DNA of 64,000 nucleotides from an uncultured Aquimarina sp. (lineage in GTDB: Bacteria; Bacteroidota; Bacteroidia; Flavobacteriales; Flavobacteriaceae). The stretch covers positions 62,001 to 126,000 of the forward strand of contig CANMLW010000005.1 in the NCBI GenBank assembly GCA_947498705.1, given 5' to 3'. The first letter of the stretch is position 1. Each line of letters starts with the position of its first letter. Below the pieces are notes generated by a model, which did not search any database, was not told the origin of the DNA, and worked only from the letters and a program-made list of their open reading frames with translations. This document shows, piece after piece, positions 1-8,812 of this stretch. Both the position numbers and the translations under genes were made by a program.

Positions 1-695
1 CTAGCATAATCTTCCTTGTGATGATGTTTTGTTTTCCAAACATCATCATGTAAATTGTGCTCTATTTCTAGTTTATTAGTATCATAGTTTTTTGCTTTTT
101 CATACTTCTTTAGATACTTCTGATAATCTAGTTTCGCGTTTTTGATTGTTTTAACTAACGACACATAAAAATTGGATTCTTTTTTCTTTTTCTTGTAGAG
201 CATATAATTCCTGAAATTACCGCCATATTGAACAATTCCTAATGAATCTCCTTTTTTGTGAATGATTACCTTGTTGTGTAGGTACAATCCGCTTGTAAAA
301 TTATCTTTAGTATACCCTTCAATATCTTCTTCATCACAGATGTCCAGTTTATAAAAGTTATTTTTAAAATTTCTTAAAACACCAAAATCACCTATTGGCG
401 CAATATCTTTTCTTTTATAAGCCGAGTAGAACCCAAAATCGGTTTCTGAAAGTCTTTCTATAGCAATAGTTGCCTTATAAATCTCAAAATTTTCTGAACC
501 AATCATATATGTCTTGCCATTGATCAGTTCATATACACCAGAAATATCTTCTACAGTTGTATTTTTTACTTTAATAGGTTCTACCTCTTTTTTAAGACCA
601 TCTACTGCAATATCCTTTACAGTATCTTTCTTTACTTTTGTGTTTTTGGTACAAGAGATACATACAAGTAAGATTAAAACGTATAGGTTTTTCAT
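1..695 (-). CDS. Putative lipoprotein, unknown function (3' end beyond window)
   Basis: An open frame starts at an ATG at 695 and runs without a stop off the left edge of the window (231 codons seen). The N-terminus MKNLYVLILLVCISCTK is a short lipoprotein signal peptide with the lipid-anchored Cys at residue 15, so the protein is probably anchored in the envelope. The rest is charged and soluble. It contains short beta-rich stretches (VEDISGVYELINGKTY) and a Lys-rich helix later on, and I recognise no family. It is the last visible gene of a minus-strand run of small genes. The lipoprotein call rests on the signal peptide only; the role is unknown. Confidence 0.75.
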   Translation of the reverse strand, partial: MKNLYVLILLVCISCTKNTKVKKDTVKDIAVDGLKKEVEPIKVKNTTVEDISGVYELINGKTYMIGSENFEIYKATIAIERLSETDFGFYSAYKRKDIAPIGDFGVLRNFKNNFYKLDICDEEDIEGYTKDNFTSGLYLHNKVIIHKKGDSLGIVQYGGNFRNYMLYKKKKKESNFYVSLVKTIKNAKLDYQKYLKKYEKAKNYDTNKLEIEHNLHDDVWKTKHHHKEDYA

Positions 696-719
696 TTTTG
701 TTGAGTGTTTCGTATTTAA

Positions 720-1079
720 TTATTTCTTATATGGTATTAGCTCCAGTACTAAGGTTTCTATTTTGTCAACTACTTCTTGTCTGTTTTTACTTTTAAAAGT
801 GATTTCTGATGCTGAGTTTTCTGGAACCTTTTCTATTACTTTTTTCTTTGGATTGTACTTTTCTATAAGGTTAAAAACGTCTAGTACATAGCTCCCATTC
901 AGATCTCCTTGAGGATGCCAAATCAATTCTATATTTCTATTAATTTGGGTATTGGAAATAGATAATAAAGTCGAACTGGAAAACTCGTACAAGCGGTTTT
1001 CTTCATTAATGTCTTGTTCATAAAACATATTCCAATTCACTTTCCAACCAGATGATATTCGCAAGGCTTGTAACTTCAT
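720..1079 (-). CDS. Hypothetical cytoplasmic protein, 119 aa
   Basis: A 119-residue frame with no signal peptide or membrane segment, starting MKLQALRISSGW and ending in a probable helix (IETLVLELIPYKK). Alternating hydrophobic residues in the middle (NRNIELIWHPQGDLNGSYVL) suggest a small alpha/beta or beta-sandwich fold. It lies 17 bp after the membrane protein at 1097-1417 and 24 bp before the lipoprotein at 1-695, all on the same strand, so the three are probably co-transcribed. I do not recognise the family. An overlapping plus-strand frame in the same region is an antisense shadow. Confidence 0.6.
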   Translation of the reverse strand: MKLQALRISSGWKVNWNMFYEQDINEENRLYEFSSSTLLSISNTQINRNIELIWHPQGDLNGSYVLDVFNLIEKYNPKKKVIEKVPENSASEITFKSKNRQEVVDKIETLVLELIPYKK

Positions 1080-1096
1080 TTTTTATACTTTTAAAA

Positions 1097-1417
1097 TTAA
1101 CTCAAAAACCTATCTAATACTTGATAATTTGCTCCCACAGTAATTGTAATGATTAATAGCCAGATAAAACGAATACTTATTGCTTGTAGACTGCTGTTTA
1201 ATTTCTTTTTCAAGTAAGAAATATCTAGAATAATATAAAGTAGTATGGTAATACTAGCTATAGCAATTGTAATATGTAGTGTTCTAAACTCTTCAATAAA
1301 CCCACTATTTTCTTTTTCTAAAACAAATTTCATAAAAACTAAACTCAATAAAGCGGCTATAATGCCCCAAATAGAGTAGGATAAAATTTGTTTTATGGTT
1401 TTTATCGTTAGATTCAT
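1097..1417 (-). CDS. Small three-helix membrane protein, tandem paralogue of 1447-1785
   Basis: A 106-residue protein with three hydrophobic segments (about residues 12-33, 47-67 and 83-101), so it should sit in the inner membrane. The second helix is followed by a basic 'YLKKKL' loop. The next gene upstream has the same layout: an N-terminal K-x-x-KQIL motif, the YLKKKL loop at the same place and a final helix rich in I/T/V. The two are therefore a tandem duplication that has diverged. The function is unknown. It could be an accessory subunit or a member of a DUF family confined to Flavobacteriia. Confidence 0.65.
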   Translation of the reverse strand: MNLTIKTIKQILSYSIWGIIAALLSLVFMKFVLEKENSGFIEEFRTLHITIAIASITILLYIILDISYLKKKLNSSLQAISIRFIWLLIITITVGANYQVLDRFLS

Positions 1418-1446
1418 CTATACTTACTACAAACTTTTAGACTTTT

Positions 1447-1785
1447 TTAAATAATGTCAATCACTTTTTCTAAAATATAATGTATTCCTGCAACAACTAC
1501 GGTAATACCGATAAGAATTAGAAATCGAGTTAGTGTTGCTCTTACACTTGTTTTTAATTTCTTTTTTAGGTAAAAAAGGTCAACAAGAATAAATAAAAAT
1601 GATATTACCAGCCCTGCTATTCCTCCTATACAAATTAACCCGATATCGTAAAATAGATCAAGTAGGCGCCAAAAGCCTTTAAAATTTCCCCTAGGTCCTA
1701 AAAGAATACGCATATATCCAATGCCAAGTAGTAATGATACTACTATCCAAATTAGATAGGCCAAAATCTGTTTTAAGGTTTTCAT
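1447..1785 (-). CDS. Small three-helix membrane protein, tandem paralogue of 1097-1417
   Basis: A 112-residue protein with three predicted membrane helices (about residues 8-29, 46-69 and 87-107). It shares with the downstream neighbour the N-terminal 'KQIL-YLIW' pattern and the 'YLKKKLK-S-RA---RF' block between helices 2 and 3, which shows common descent. The genes are 29 bp apart on the same strand, consistent with one transcript. No catalytic or binding motif is visible and no function is assigned. Confidence 0.65.
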   Translation of the reverse strand: MKTLKQILAYLIWIVVSLLLGIGYMRILLGPRGNFKGFWRLLDLFYDIGLICIGGIAGLVISFLFILVDLFYLKKKLKTSVRATLTRFLILIGITVVVAGIHYILEKVIDII

Positions 1786-1859
1786 TAAGTTTTATTTATA
1801 AGATATAAATATTGAACTTTTTAATTCGCTATACATATGCCTGTTCATGTTATTTTGAG

Positions 1860-2246
1860 TTATATTGCTATTTCATCAACTACCATCTCTAGTTCCTGAA
1901 AAGCCTTTTTCTGGGCGGGAGCTAATACTATTTCCTTTATTTTTCCTGCTAGTATTTCAATGATACTTCTACGTAGTTTTACGCTTTTACCAAAATACGC
2001 ATTCATAAGTGAATTAGGAATGATATAATTTATTTTTACTTTATTTTCCCCAATAAAGTAGATTTTAACGGCATGCATTCCGCTTTTTTTAAGCACAATA
2101 CATTGTGCCATTTGCCCATTTGTATCTGTTCTTACTTCCCATTTATCATATTCTTTTGTGCAGTTATAAGAAGAAATTGTTTTTAAAGCATTATATAGCT
2201 TGTCTAAGGAATTGTATTCTTTTTTGATGGTAATTATTTTTTCCAT
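1860..2246 (-). CDS. Hypothetical protein, 128 aa
   Basis: A 128-residue soluble protein without a signal peptide. It has a beta-rich first half (EKIITIKKEYNSLDKLYNAL, then alternating V/I/K strands up to KINYIIP) and a long C-terminal helix (residues about 90-128). This beta-then-helix order resembles small START/SRPBCC-like or sigma-accessory folds, but no diagnostic motif supports that. It is the first gene after the hairpin at 2279-2317, so it probably begins the transcript that continues into 1785-1. Confidence 0.6.
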   Translation of the reverse strand: MEKIITIKKEYNSLDKLYNALKTISSYNCTKEYDKWEVRTDTNGQMAQCIVLKKSGMHAVKIYFIGENKVKINYIIPNSLMNAYFGKSVKLRRSIIEILAGKIKEIVLAPAQKKAFQELEMVVDEIAI

Positions 2247-2278
2247 ATTTCCTGTGTCATTTTGATTTTGTTATGATG

Positions 2279-2317
2279 AACACACCACTTTTTTAGGAAA
2301 AAGAGAAGTGGTGTGTT
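2279..2317 (-). terminator. Probable intrinsic terminator after the cadherin-repeat lipoprotein gene
   Basis: A perfect 12-bp inverted repeat, AACACACCACTT (2279-2290) with AAGTGGTGTGTT (2306-2317), separated by 15 nt. It lies between the end of the gene at 2374-3618 and the start of the next minus-strand gene. The flank on the minus side is not a clean T tract, so termination efficiency is uncertain, though the stem is strong. Confidence 0.55.
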
Positions 2318-2373
2318 TCTTTTGAAGGTTAAACCATTAACCTTGGAATTTTTAAAATTTATTATTTATGATT

Positions 2374-3618
2374 TTACCACTGTACCTGAGTCGTACTAAG
2401 GCCTTGATAGAATACATTCCTATTAGTATATGGCGAAGCGTTTAGATTTGATGTATCTGGTATTCCCCAATATGCTCCGCTCGTAGTAGCATCATCATAA
2501 AGGAATATACTGGAATTGGATTGAAAAAAACCTAAATAACTCTCAGCATTAATAGAGGTATTGTTATTCTTTAATACAAAAAAGACATCTTCATTATTTC
2601 CTGAATGTGTTGGTAATGGATTCCCAAAATCCATAAAACCACTATTATTAGCACTACTGGATAATTTTAACTTTACGCCAGTGACGTTTGCAGAATTCCA
2701 TATCTTGTACTTAAAAGCAATTAAATAACTATTAGCAGGTACCAGATTTGTAGTACTATTAGCAACCGTAATAGAATTGTTGTTACTATTTATAACTGAA
2801 GAAATAGTACTTCCATATTCTGTTTCTGTTGTTGCTGATCTTGTAATAGCTGCTAAATTATTTGCTATATTGTTGTATTCTGTCTCGGTAATAATAACCC
2901 AATCCCCAGAACTGGCAGCATTGTAATCTGCTTGAGACGTTGATAAAAGCTCCTTGATATTATCAATATCATTAAGGTTTATTGTAGCGATACTATTTTC
3001 GTTTCCTTCCGAATTACTTACTGAAATAGTTGCAGAAATAATTGGATTCGTTTCATAATCGAACAATGTGGCATCCATAACCGTTAGCTCTCCACTATTT
3101 GAATCTATACTTATGGCGCCAGCAGGTGTTTGAGATGCTATGCTAAAACTTAAGACTCCATCTCCTGTTGCTTGTACTGTACCTATAGTATCTCCATTGA
3201 TTGGGTTTTCATCGATACTTGCAGTTAAACCTTGAATCGCCAACTCATTTATATTATTTAGGTTAATTATCACACTAGCAGTGTTTTGAGCTTCATCTGC
3301 TGCAACAGTTGCGGTAATTACCGGGTTGGTTTCAAAATCAAATAATGTAGCATCGGCAACCGTTAGTTGTCCTGTGTTACTATCAATACTTAATACTCCT
3401 GTTGGTGTTTGTGCAGTTATACTAAAAGTTAATGAAGTATTACTATCACTTTGTACGGTACCAATAACTTGTCCGCTTGTTGGATTTTCACCTATGGTTA
3501 CTTCTAAATCCTGAAGACTAATTACAGAAGTTATTGTTTCATCATCATTACTGCAACTATAATTTATCAATAGTAAGGTTAACAGTAACAGGTTTGTATA
3601 TTTAAATATTTTTTTCAT
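2374..3618 (-). CDS. Surface lipoprotein with two cadherin-like repeats
   Basis: A 414-residue secreted lipoprotein. The N-terminus has a hydrophobic stretch ending in SCSNDDE, with Cys22 followed by acidic residues as in Bacteroidota surface-exported lipoproteins. Residues about 35-125 and 128-220 are two similar repeats of about 95 residues, each holding 'ENP--G--IGT', 'LSIDSN-G-LTV-DATLFD-ETNP-I-ATV' and 'INLN-I-E' blocks. These are cadherin-type calcium-binding repeats, with the acidic motifs at the repeat ends. The C-terminal about 190 residues are Ser/Asn-rich and of unknown fold. Cell-surface adhesion or matrix binding is an inference from the repeats. Confidence 0.8.
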   Translation of the reverse strand: MKKIFKYTNLLLLTLLLINYSCSNDDETITSVISLQDLEVTIGENPTSGQVIGTVQSDSNTSLTFSITAQTPTGVLSIDSNTGQLTVADATLFDFETNPVITATVAADEAQNTASVIINLNNINELAIQGLTASIDENPINGDTIGTVQATGDGVLSFSIASQTPAGAISIDSNSGELTVMDATLFDYETNPIISATISVSNSEGNENSIATINLNDIDNIKELLSTSQADYNAASSGDWVIITETEYNNIANNLAAITRSATTETEYGSTISSVINSNNNSITVANSTTNLVPANSYLIAFKYKIWNSANVTGVKLKLSSSANNSGFMDFGNPLPTHSGNNEDVFFVLKNNNTSINAESYLGFFQSNSSIFLYDDATTSGAYWGIPDTSNLNASPYTNRNVFYQGLSTTQVQW

Positions 3619-3650
3619 GTCTTTTTAATTTATTTTGGGTTTTATACTTC

Positions 3651-4220
3651 TTAATAATCCATTTCTATAAAATCTCCATTTAACTTGTAACGAAAAGTAA
3701 ATTTGGTACCACCATTTTCTGGTTGTAGCACTACATCATACTCAGTTTTTGATATATCGCCATTTTCAGGAAAATTTATATATGCCATACTAAGAGCAGG
3801 GTTTTCGATATTCTTTTCTGCTTTTAATTGCTCGCTCGACGTTTCAACTAATTCACCTAATTTTGATAAATTAATTTGATCGTTTAGCTGAAACATAAAG
3901 TCTGCTGCTTTGCTACCTTCTGGGACTTCTAAAGATATTTCTGAGTTTTGTTTCCAGCTTCCTCGCATTAAATTCCACTGTCCCATTTTTAAGGATTCAG
4001 GAGCTTCGGTAACGGTTACACCAATAAGGTTGCCAACAGTATTGTCATAGCTTATATGTAAATTGGTATAATAAGCATCGACACCAAATTTGTTTTTGAG
4101 CTCTTTTTCTATAGAGGTAAACCCTTTTTTTGTTGCGGGTTGACTACTAACTCCATTTCCACAAGAGGTTAGTGATACTACTAGTATTACTGCGATAATT
4201 GTACATTTTAATATTTTCAT
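3651..4220 (-). CDS. Putative lipoprotein, 189 aa
   Basis: A 189-residue protein with the lipoprotein signal MKILKCTIIAVILVVSLTSC (Cys20). The mature part has a beta-rich core with a conserved-looking 'AYYTNLHISYDNT-GN-I-VTVTEAPESLKMGQWN' region, then a C-terminal sheet (TKFTFRYKLNGDFIEMDY). I recognise no family. It lies 33 bp upstream of the cadherin-repeat lipoprotein on the same strand and may share its transcript. A TAACTTTG box 28 bp upstream of its ATG matches the Bacteroidota -7 element, so this gene probably leads the operon. Confidence 0.7.
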   Translation of the reverse strand: MKILKCTIIAVILVVSLTSCGNGVSSQPATKKGFTSIEKELKNKFGVDAYYTNLHISYDNTVGNLIGVTVTEAPESLKMGQWNLMRGSWKQNSEISLEVPEGSKAADFMFQLNDQINLSKLGELVETSSEQLKAEKNIENPALSMAYINFPENGDISKTEYDVVLQPENGGTKFTFRYKLNGDFIEMDY

Positions 4221-4247
4221 TTTAGCGTGTTTTTATTTTTACACAAC

Positions 4248-4255
4248 CAAAGTTA
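4248..4255 (-). promoter_or_regulatory. Candidate -7 promoter box (TAACTTTG)
   Basis: On the minus strand TAACTTTG matches the Bacteroidota -7 consensus TAnnTTTG exactly, 28 bp before the ATG of the 189-residue lipoprotein. No clear TTG -33 box is found at 19-21 bp spacing, so the call rests on the -7 box alone. Confidence 0.5.
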
Positions 4256-4351
4256 CTGTACAAGAGTGGTCTAGAAAATAGAGGATCTATTTCCGAGGCT
4301 TTCAAATAAATAAGTGCGATACTTTATAAAATATTTGCAGAAGGAAGTAGT

Positions 4352-5089
4352 TTACCTATTATTCCAATCTAAAAAGGTGTTTAAGAAATGATCCTTTTTT
4401 CTAGAAGATACGGGTATTTTTTTTCCGTTTTTTAAATGAATAACACCAGCTTTATCATATTTGTCTATAAATTTTAAGTTGACCATAAACGACTGGTGTG
4501 GACGCGTAAAATTGGCTTTAGAAAGACGCTCTTCGAATTCTTTTAAAGTTTTCGATACCAGGTATTTTTTATTATTGCTACAATAAAAAGTAGTATAGCC
4601 TTTGTCTGATTCACAAAATAGTAATTCGTTTAGATCCACCACCTGAAAACTATCTTGAAGAGATAATATTAATGTTGCGTCGTCATTATTCCATACCTTT
4701 TTTACAGTTGATATTTGTTGTTTTTGTTCTGGTATAGGTATGTCAGAAACTTTCTGTAATGCTATTTGTAGTTCATCTATATCTACGGGTTTTAAAAGAT
4801 AATCTATTGCACCAATTTTTAAAGCTTGCAAAGCATGTTCTTCATAAGCAGTAATAAAAATCACTCTAAAGTCTAAGTTTTCTGTTTGCTCTAAAAAATC
4901 AAACCCGGTACCATCAGTAAGGTTAATGTCCAAAAAGACCAATTCGGGTTTACATGCGTTAGCAACTACAGTAGCTTCTTTTACAGATTCACACTCGCCG
5001 ATTACTTGCACATCGGTTTCAATAAGTTCGAGTAGATTAAGTAATCCTTTTCTAATATATGCCTTGTCTTCAACAATTAATGCTTTCAT
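4352..5089 (-). CDS. LytTR-family response regulator
   Basis: A 245-residue two-component regulator. The receiver domain (residues 1-120) shows the acidic pair E7-D8, the phosphoacceptor D54 in VFLDINL, T80 and K100 in LLKP. The C-terminal part (about 140-245) is a LytTR DNA-binding domain, with the typical 'LLFCESDKGYTTFY' and 'RPHQSFMVNLKFI' blocks. It acts in the cytoplasm as a transcription factor. The gene for a TPR-containing histidine kinase of the LytS type ends 114 bp upstream on the same strand, the usual partner arrangement. Targets cannot be read from the sequence. Confidence 0.93.
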   Translation of the reverse strand: MKALIVEDKAYIRKGLLNLLELIETDVQVIGECESVKEATVVANACKPELVFLDINLTDGTGFDFLEQTENLDFRVIFITAYEEHALQALKIGAIDYLLKPVDIDELQIALQKVSDIPIPEQKQQISTVKKVWNNDDATLILSLQDSFQVVDLNELLFCESDKGYTTFYCSNNKKYLVSKTLKEFEERLSKANFTRPHQSFMVNLKFIDKYDKAGVIHLKNGKKIPVSSRKKDHFLNTFLDWNNR

Positions 5090-5117
5090 GTGTTTATACG
5101 ATTGTTTTTAGATGTCA

Positions 5118-5152
5118 TACTTCGGCCTGGCTCAGCACGAGTATGGAACTCG
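5118..5152. repeat. Short intergenic hairpin-like element
   Basis: Between the kinase and regulator genes lies a GC-richer stretch (ACTTCGGCCTGGCTCAGCAC followed by a CGAGT/ACTCG mini-hairpin). Its base composition differs from the surroundings and it resembles the dispersed 'acttcg...gctcagcac' intergenic repeats seen in flavobacterial genomes. Whether it is repeated elsewhere cannot be seen in this window. Confidence 0.3.
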
Positions 5153-5203
5153 CCAAATAATTATTTTTGATTTGTATCCAAAACCTTATTCTGGCTTGTT
5201 TCA

Positions 5204-7393
5204 TTATGTTTTCTGAATTTTATAAGGAATTATCAATGTAACAATGGTTCCTTGCTCGTTATATTTTTGTCTATCTTCTATAGTAACTGATCCTGTCATT
5301 TTAAAATCTTTAGAAAGCATTTTTAAACGTTCAGAGGTTATAGTGGTAGATAATGACGTTTTGTTGTTTGTTTTTTTCTCTTTTTGAGAATTAATTCCAA
5401 TGCCATTATCAGTAATAGTACAAATTAATTCATTTTGAATATAGTCAAGCTTTACTTCAATGATTCTATGTTCTTTTTGGTTAACAAATGCATGCTCTAT
5501 AGCATTCTCAACAAAAGGTTGGATAAGCATAGGGGAGATTTTGAACAGTGATGTATCTACGCTATCTGCTATTGCAACGGTATAAGTATACGACTCGTTT
5601 TCTAAATTTTGAAGTGCCAAATAGTTTTCTATAGCGACTAATTCTTGGGATAGTAGCACTGTTTTATCTCTTGAGTTTTCTAAAATAATGCGAAGTAGTT
5701 TTGAAAATTTAGACACATACGACACTGATTTTTTTCCTTCTTTATTTAATATCATGCCTTGTAAAACAGACAATGAATTGAAAATAAAATGAGGTGTCAT
5801 TTGTGACCGTAATAGCTTTTGTTCTATCACGATATTTTGAGTTTTGGATTTTATATTTCTTAATTTTAAGAAGAAAATTATTGCTCCTAAAACTAACGTT
5901 GTCATTAAAAAAGCAATGACACCAAGTAATAGGCTTCGTTGTGATTTCTCAAGGTTTTGAGAGGTTGTTTTTACAGTCTTAGTTAACTTTAATTCTCTTT
6001 TTTCGGCAGATGCTAACTCGTTTTTGTATTTGTATTCATATTCTAACTGGGTAATCTTTTCTACATTTTTTTTATTAAAAAGGCTGTCGTTTGCTATTTT
6101 GAATTGTTGGTGACTTATGAATGCTTTTTCATGTTCTCCTAGTTTATTGTTTATTTTGGACAGTAAATTATAGGCATCTTTTTGATGTTTTAAAAATTTA
6201 TATCGTTTTGCCAGATCTGCCGCTTTTTCTGCATTAATCAGTGCCAGGTTGTATTTGCTTAGATTATAATACGCATTTGCCATGCCCACATAAGACTCTA
6301 ATAAATCATATTGTTTTTGAGTAGTTTTGGTAATTCTATTTGCTTCTTGAAAATTAACCAAAGCTTTAGCATATTCTTTAATTCCTATATATGCAAAGCC
6401 AAGACCATTATGACTAATAGCTAAATATTCATTATCACCAATATTTTTACTAATAGTAATAGTTTCCTTAAGATAAGGGATGGCGTTATCAAACTCCCCT
6501 TTATCAAGGTGTATTGCTCCAATATTATTTTTTATAGCTATAATATTTCTGGTATTGTAATTCGCTTGATGAATAGTAAGCGCTTTGTTATAGAAATTTA
6601 AAGCTTTATCATAGCGTTCCTGTTGTCTATATACATTTCCAATATTACTTAACGACTGAAAAATACCAATAGAGTCCTTAGCTTTTTCAGCAATATCCAA
6701 TGATTTATTATGATACTCTAAAGACTTTGGAAAATTACCTTGCTCAATATATACGATAGCTATCGCATTTAAACAACTAAGTACTCCATGTTCATTATTA
6801 TGCTTGGTATAAACATCTAATGCTTTTTCAAAATTAAGTAAAGCCTCTTCATATTTCCCGGTATCAGAATAAATATCACCTATATTATAAAGGTAATTGG
6901 GGATATTCTTTTTTACCCCTAATTTTTCATCTATAGCCAATGCTTCTTTGTAATATTTTAAAGCAAGTGTAGAATTTCCTCTATAGTTGTATAAAACTCC
7001 CAAAGCATTTTTACAACCGGCTATACTTTTTATATCATTTATAGAGGTATATAGCTGTATTGCTTCTTCATAATGGCTAATAGCAATTTTAAAATTGGCT
7101 TGCTCCATATACACAATCCCCTTCATATAAAAACTACGAGCCTTTCCCTTTACAGACTGTATTTCATCGGCAAGTTTTCCTGCTTGTTCTGCATATGCTA
7201 ATGCTCGAGGTGGATTATTTCGATAGTGATAATAAGCTAAATGATTAAGAATTTTTACCCGAACAGTATCTTTCTTTGTATAAGTTTTTAATTCATGTTT
7301 TAAGCTATCTATCTTTTTATTTTGCGAAAAGACGGTTGTAGAAAAAGACAATAAACATAGTACGTAAAGAATAGATGCATTCATTATTTTCAT
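5204..7393 (-). CDS. TPR-repeat sensor histidine kinase (LytS-type His_kinase domain)
   Basis: A 729-residue protein. It has a signal peptide (residues 1-23), about nine TPR repeats (about 50-430, with repeated 'A-NNIG-IY---G-Y-KAL-YY-KAL' blocks), a coiled coil (about 440-485), one membrane helix (about 487-510) and a LytS-type kinase domain. The phosphorylated His is H535 in QMTPHFIFNSL, and the ATP-binding N box and G box follow (VENAIEHAF, TDNGIGI). The TPR region should lie in the periplasm as a protein-interaction sensor. It pairs with the LytTR regulator downstream. The ligand is unknown. Confidence 0.93.
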   Translation of the reverse strand: MKIMNASILYVLCLLSFSTTVFSQNKKIDSLKHELKTYTKKDTVRVKILNHLAYYHYRNNPPRALAYAEQAGKLADEIQSVKGKARSFYMKGIVYMEQANFKIAISHYEEAIQLYTSINDIKSIAGCKNALGVLYNYRGNSTLALKYYKEALAIDEKLGVKKNIPNYLYNIGDIYSDTGKYEEALLNFEKALDVYTKHNNEHGVLSCLNAIAIVYIEQGNFPKSLEYHNKSLDIAEKAKDSIGIFQSLSNIGNVYRQQERYDKALNFYNKALTIHQANYNTRNIIAIKNNIGAIHLDKGEFDNAIPYLKETITISKNIGDNEYLAISHNGLGFAYIGIKEYAKALVNFQEANRITKTTQKQYDLLESYVGMANAYYNLSKYNLALINAEKAADLAKRYKFLKHQKDAYNLLSKINNKLGEHEKAFISHQQFKIANDSLFNKKNVEKITQLEYEYKYKNELASAEKRELKLTKTVKTTSQNLEKSQRSLLLGVIAFLMTTLVLGAIIFFLKLRNIKSKTQNIVIEQKLLRSQMTPHFIFNSLSVLQGMILNKEGKKSVSYVSKFSKLLRIILENSRDKTVLLSQELVAIENYLALQNLENESYTYTVAIADSVDTSLFKISPMLIQPFVENAIEHAFVNQKEHRIIEVKLDYIQNELICTITDNGIGINSQKEKKTNNKTSLSTTITSERLKMLSKDFKMTGSVTIEDRQKYNEQGTIVTLIIPYKIQKT

Positions 7394-7553
7394 AAAATAA
7401 AGAACGGCTATTAAAATGTTAAATCAAAAAAAGATTATCATTTCGAATATATAGATTATTCTAGTGTTTCTTTGTCTTGATCTATTCGGATACCTATGTT
7501 TCTTTAATATAATAATAGGTAATATTATGTTGTGCTATAGAAAAAACAATAGC

Positions 7554-8810
7554 TTAAAAATACTGTCCAATCCCCAAAACAAATCCTTGTGTAGCATCTT
7601 CTGTTACTCCGTGCCCATAGTCTATTCTAAAAATAGCATTAAAAATACGTTTATGCATAATTCTAAGACCAACCCCTGGGTATATTCTAAAGTTTTGAGA
7701 ATCTCCAAAATCACTAAACTCTCCTCCTGGATTACGCCAGCTACCACCATCTACAAAGATATTGCTTTGTAGTACAAACCAGTCTTTTTCTACTAAGGTA
7801 TGTCTGTATTCTGTATTAAGGACAATCACTCCCGTTCCTCTATCAATAATGTTACCTACACCCCGTATATTAAGATTATTATCAACGGCAAAAGGAGCAA
7901 AAGGAGTATCGGCATTGGTGGCTAACCCAAGACGAAGTCTTGATGCCCAGTTTCCTTTACGACCTACTCTCTTATAGTATAAAAAATCATTCCACCCTAT
8001 AAGGAAATCAGGTAAAACATCTTCGGTACTTATGACATACTGAAAATTTAAAGCACTTTTAAAGCCAGAAACATATTGGTAATCATAATCAAGGTTATCA
8101 TATTGATAAATTAGTTTATAAAGTAACTTGTTCACATCAAAATCCTGGGGGACATCTGCAGCAGTGGCACCTCGCTTATAATTGTAATCTTCATTAAAAT
8201 AATTAGCTCCCAGTTCTATTCTGTTTTGCGCGTTGAACTGATACAACCCTAATACTTCATAAGAGGTATTATTGTATTTATAATCTGCTGTTCCATTATC
8301 CAGAAATACCGGTTCTTGGGTAGTGAAATTACTATAAGTAAGAGAAACTCCTAGCTTCTTACTAAATAAAAAAGGAGCTCTTAAATTAAAAATGTAAGAG
8401 TTGTAAATGTCTTGCTGAAATATAGCTCCTAAGGTAATATTGCGTCCTAAGGCATTAAACTCATACAATCCTAGTCTAAAAGCAAATTCATCATCGTTGG
8501 TGGTATATACATTGGCAGAAGGAATGATCGTAAAATTCTCTTCTATGTTATAGGCCACTTCATATCCGGTTCCCTTTTCCTGAACCTGGTAAGATACATT
8601 GGCAATAGAAGGAAGTCGTTTTAGAAGCTTCACATCTTTTTCGATCTGGATAGAATCCAATACCTCACCTTTTTGAGTAGAGATAAGTTTGGATAGTGCA
8701 GCCGTTTTTGTTTTCTTATTTCCCTTTATAACAATATCAGTAATGACAGGCTCCTGCGCATATATTATACTGCATAAAAATAGAGAAGCTATTAAGGTTA
8801 AATTTTTCAT
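7554..8810 (-). CDS. Omp85/BamA-like outer-membrane protein with one POTRA domain
   Basis: A 418-residue protein with a cleavable signal peptide (MKNLTLIASLFLCSIIYAQ). One POTRA-like domain follows (about residues 22-92: ITDIVIKGNKKTK, then LKRLPSIANVSYQV), then a C-terminal 'surface antigen' beta-barrel (about 95-418) with alternating strands and a closing aromatic FVLGIGQYF. At one POTRA it is much smaller than BamA (five POTRAs, about 800 residues), so it is an Omp85 relative rather than BamA itself. It follows the lipoprotein gene at 8813 by 2 bp and is clearly co-transcribed. A role in export of or partnership with that lipoprotein is inferred from this. Confidence 0.85.
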   Translation of the reverse strand: MKNLTLIASLFLCSIIYAQEPVITDIVIKGNKKTKTAALSKLISTQKGEVLDSIQIEKDVKLLKRLPSIANVSYQVQEKGTGYEVAYNIEENFTIIPSANVYTTNDDEFAFRLGLYEFNALGRNITLGAIFQQDIYNSYIFNLRAPFLFSKKLGVSLTYSNFTTQEPVFLDNGTADYKYNNTSYEVLGLYQFNAQNRIELGANYFNEDYNYKRGATAADVPQDFDVNKLLYKLIYQYDNLDYDYQYVSGFKSALNFQYVISTEDVLPDFLIGWNDFLYYKRVGRKGNWASRLRLGLATNADTPFAPFAVDNNLNIRGVGNIIDRGTGVIVLNTEYRHTLVEKDWFVLQSNIFVDGGSWRNPGGEFSDFGDSQNFRIYPGVGLRIMHKRIFNAIFRIDYGHGVTEDATQGFVLGIGQYF

Positions 8811-8812
8811 AG

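Noticed and set aside
7464..7772. A plus-strand open frame overlapping the Omp85-like gene
   Set aside because: It lies mostly opposite a clear beta-barrel gene with a signal peptide, and has no pattern of its own.
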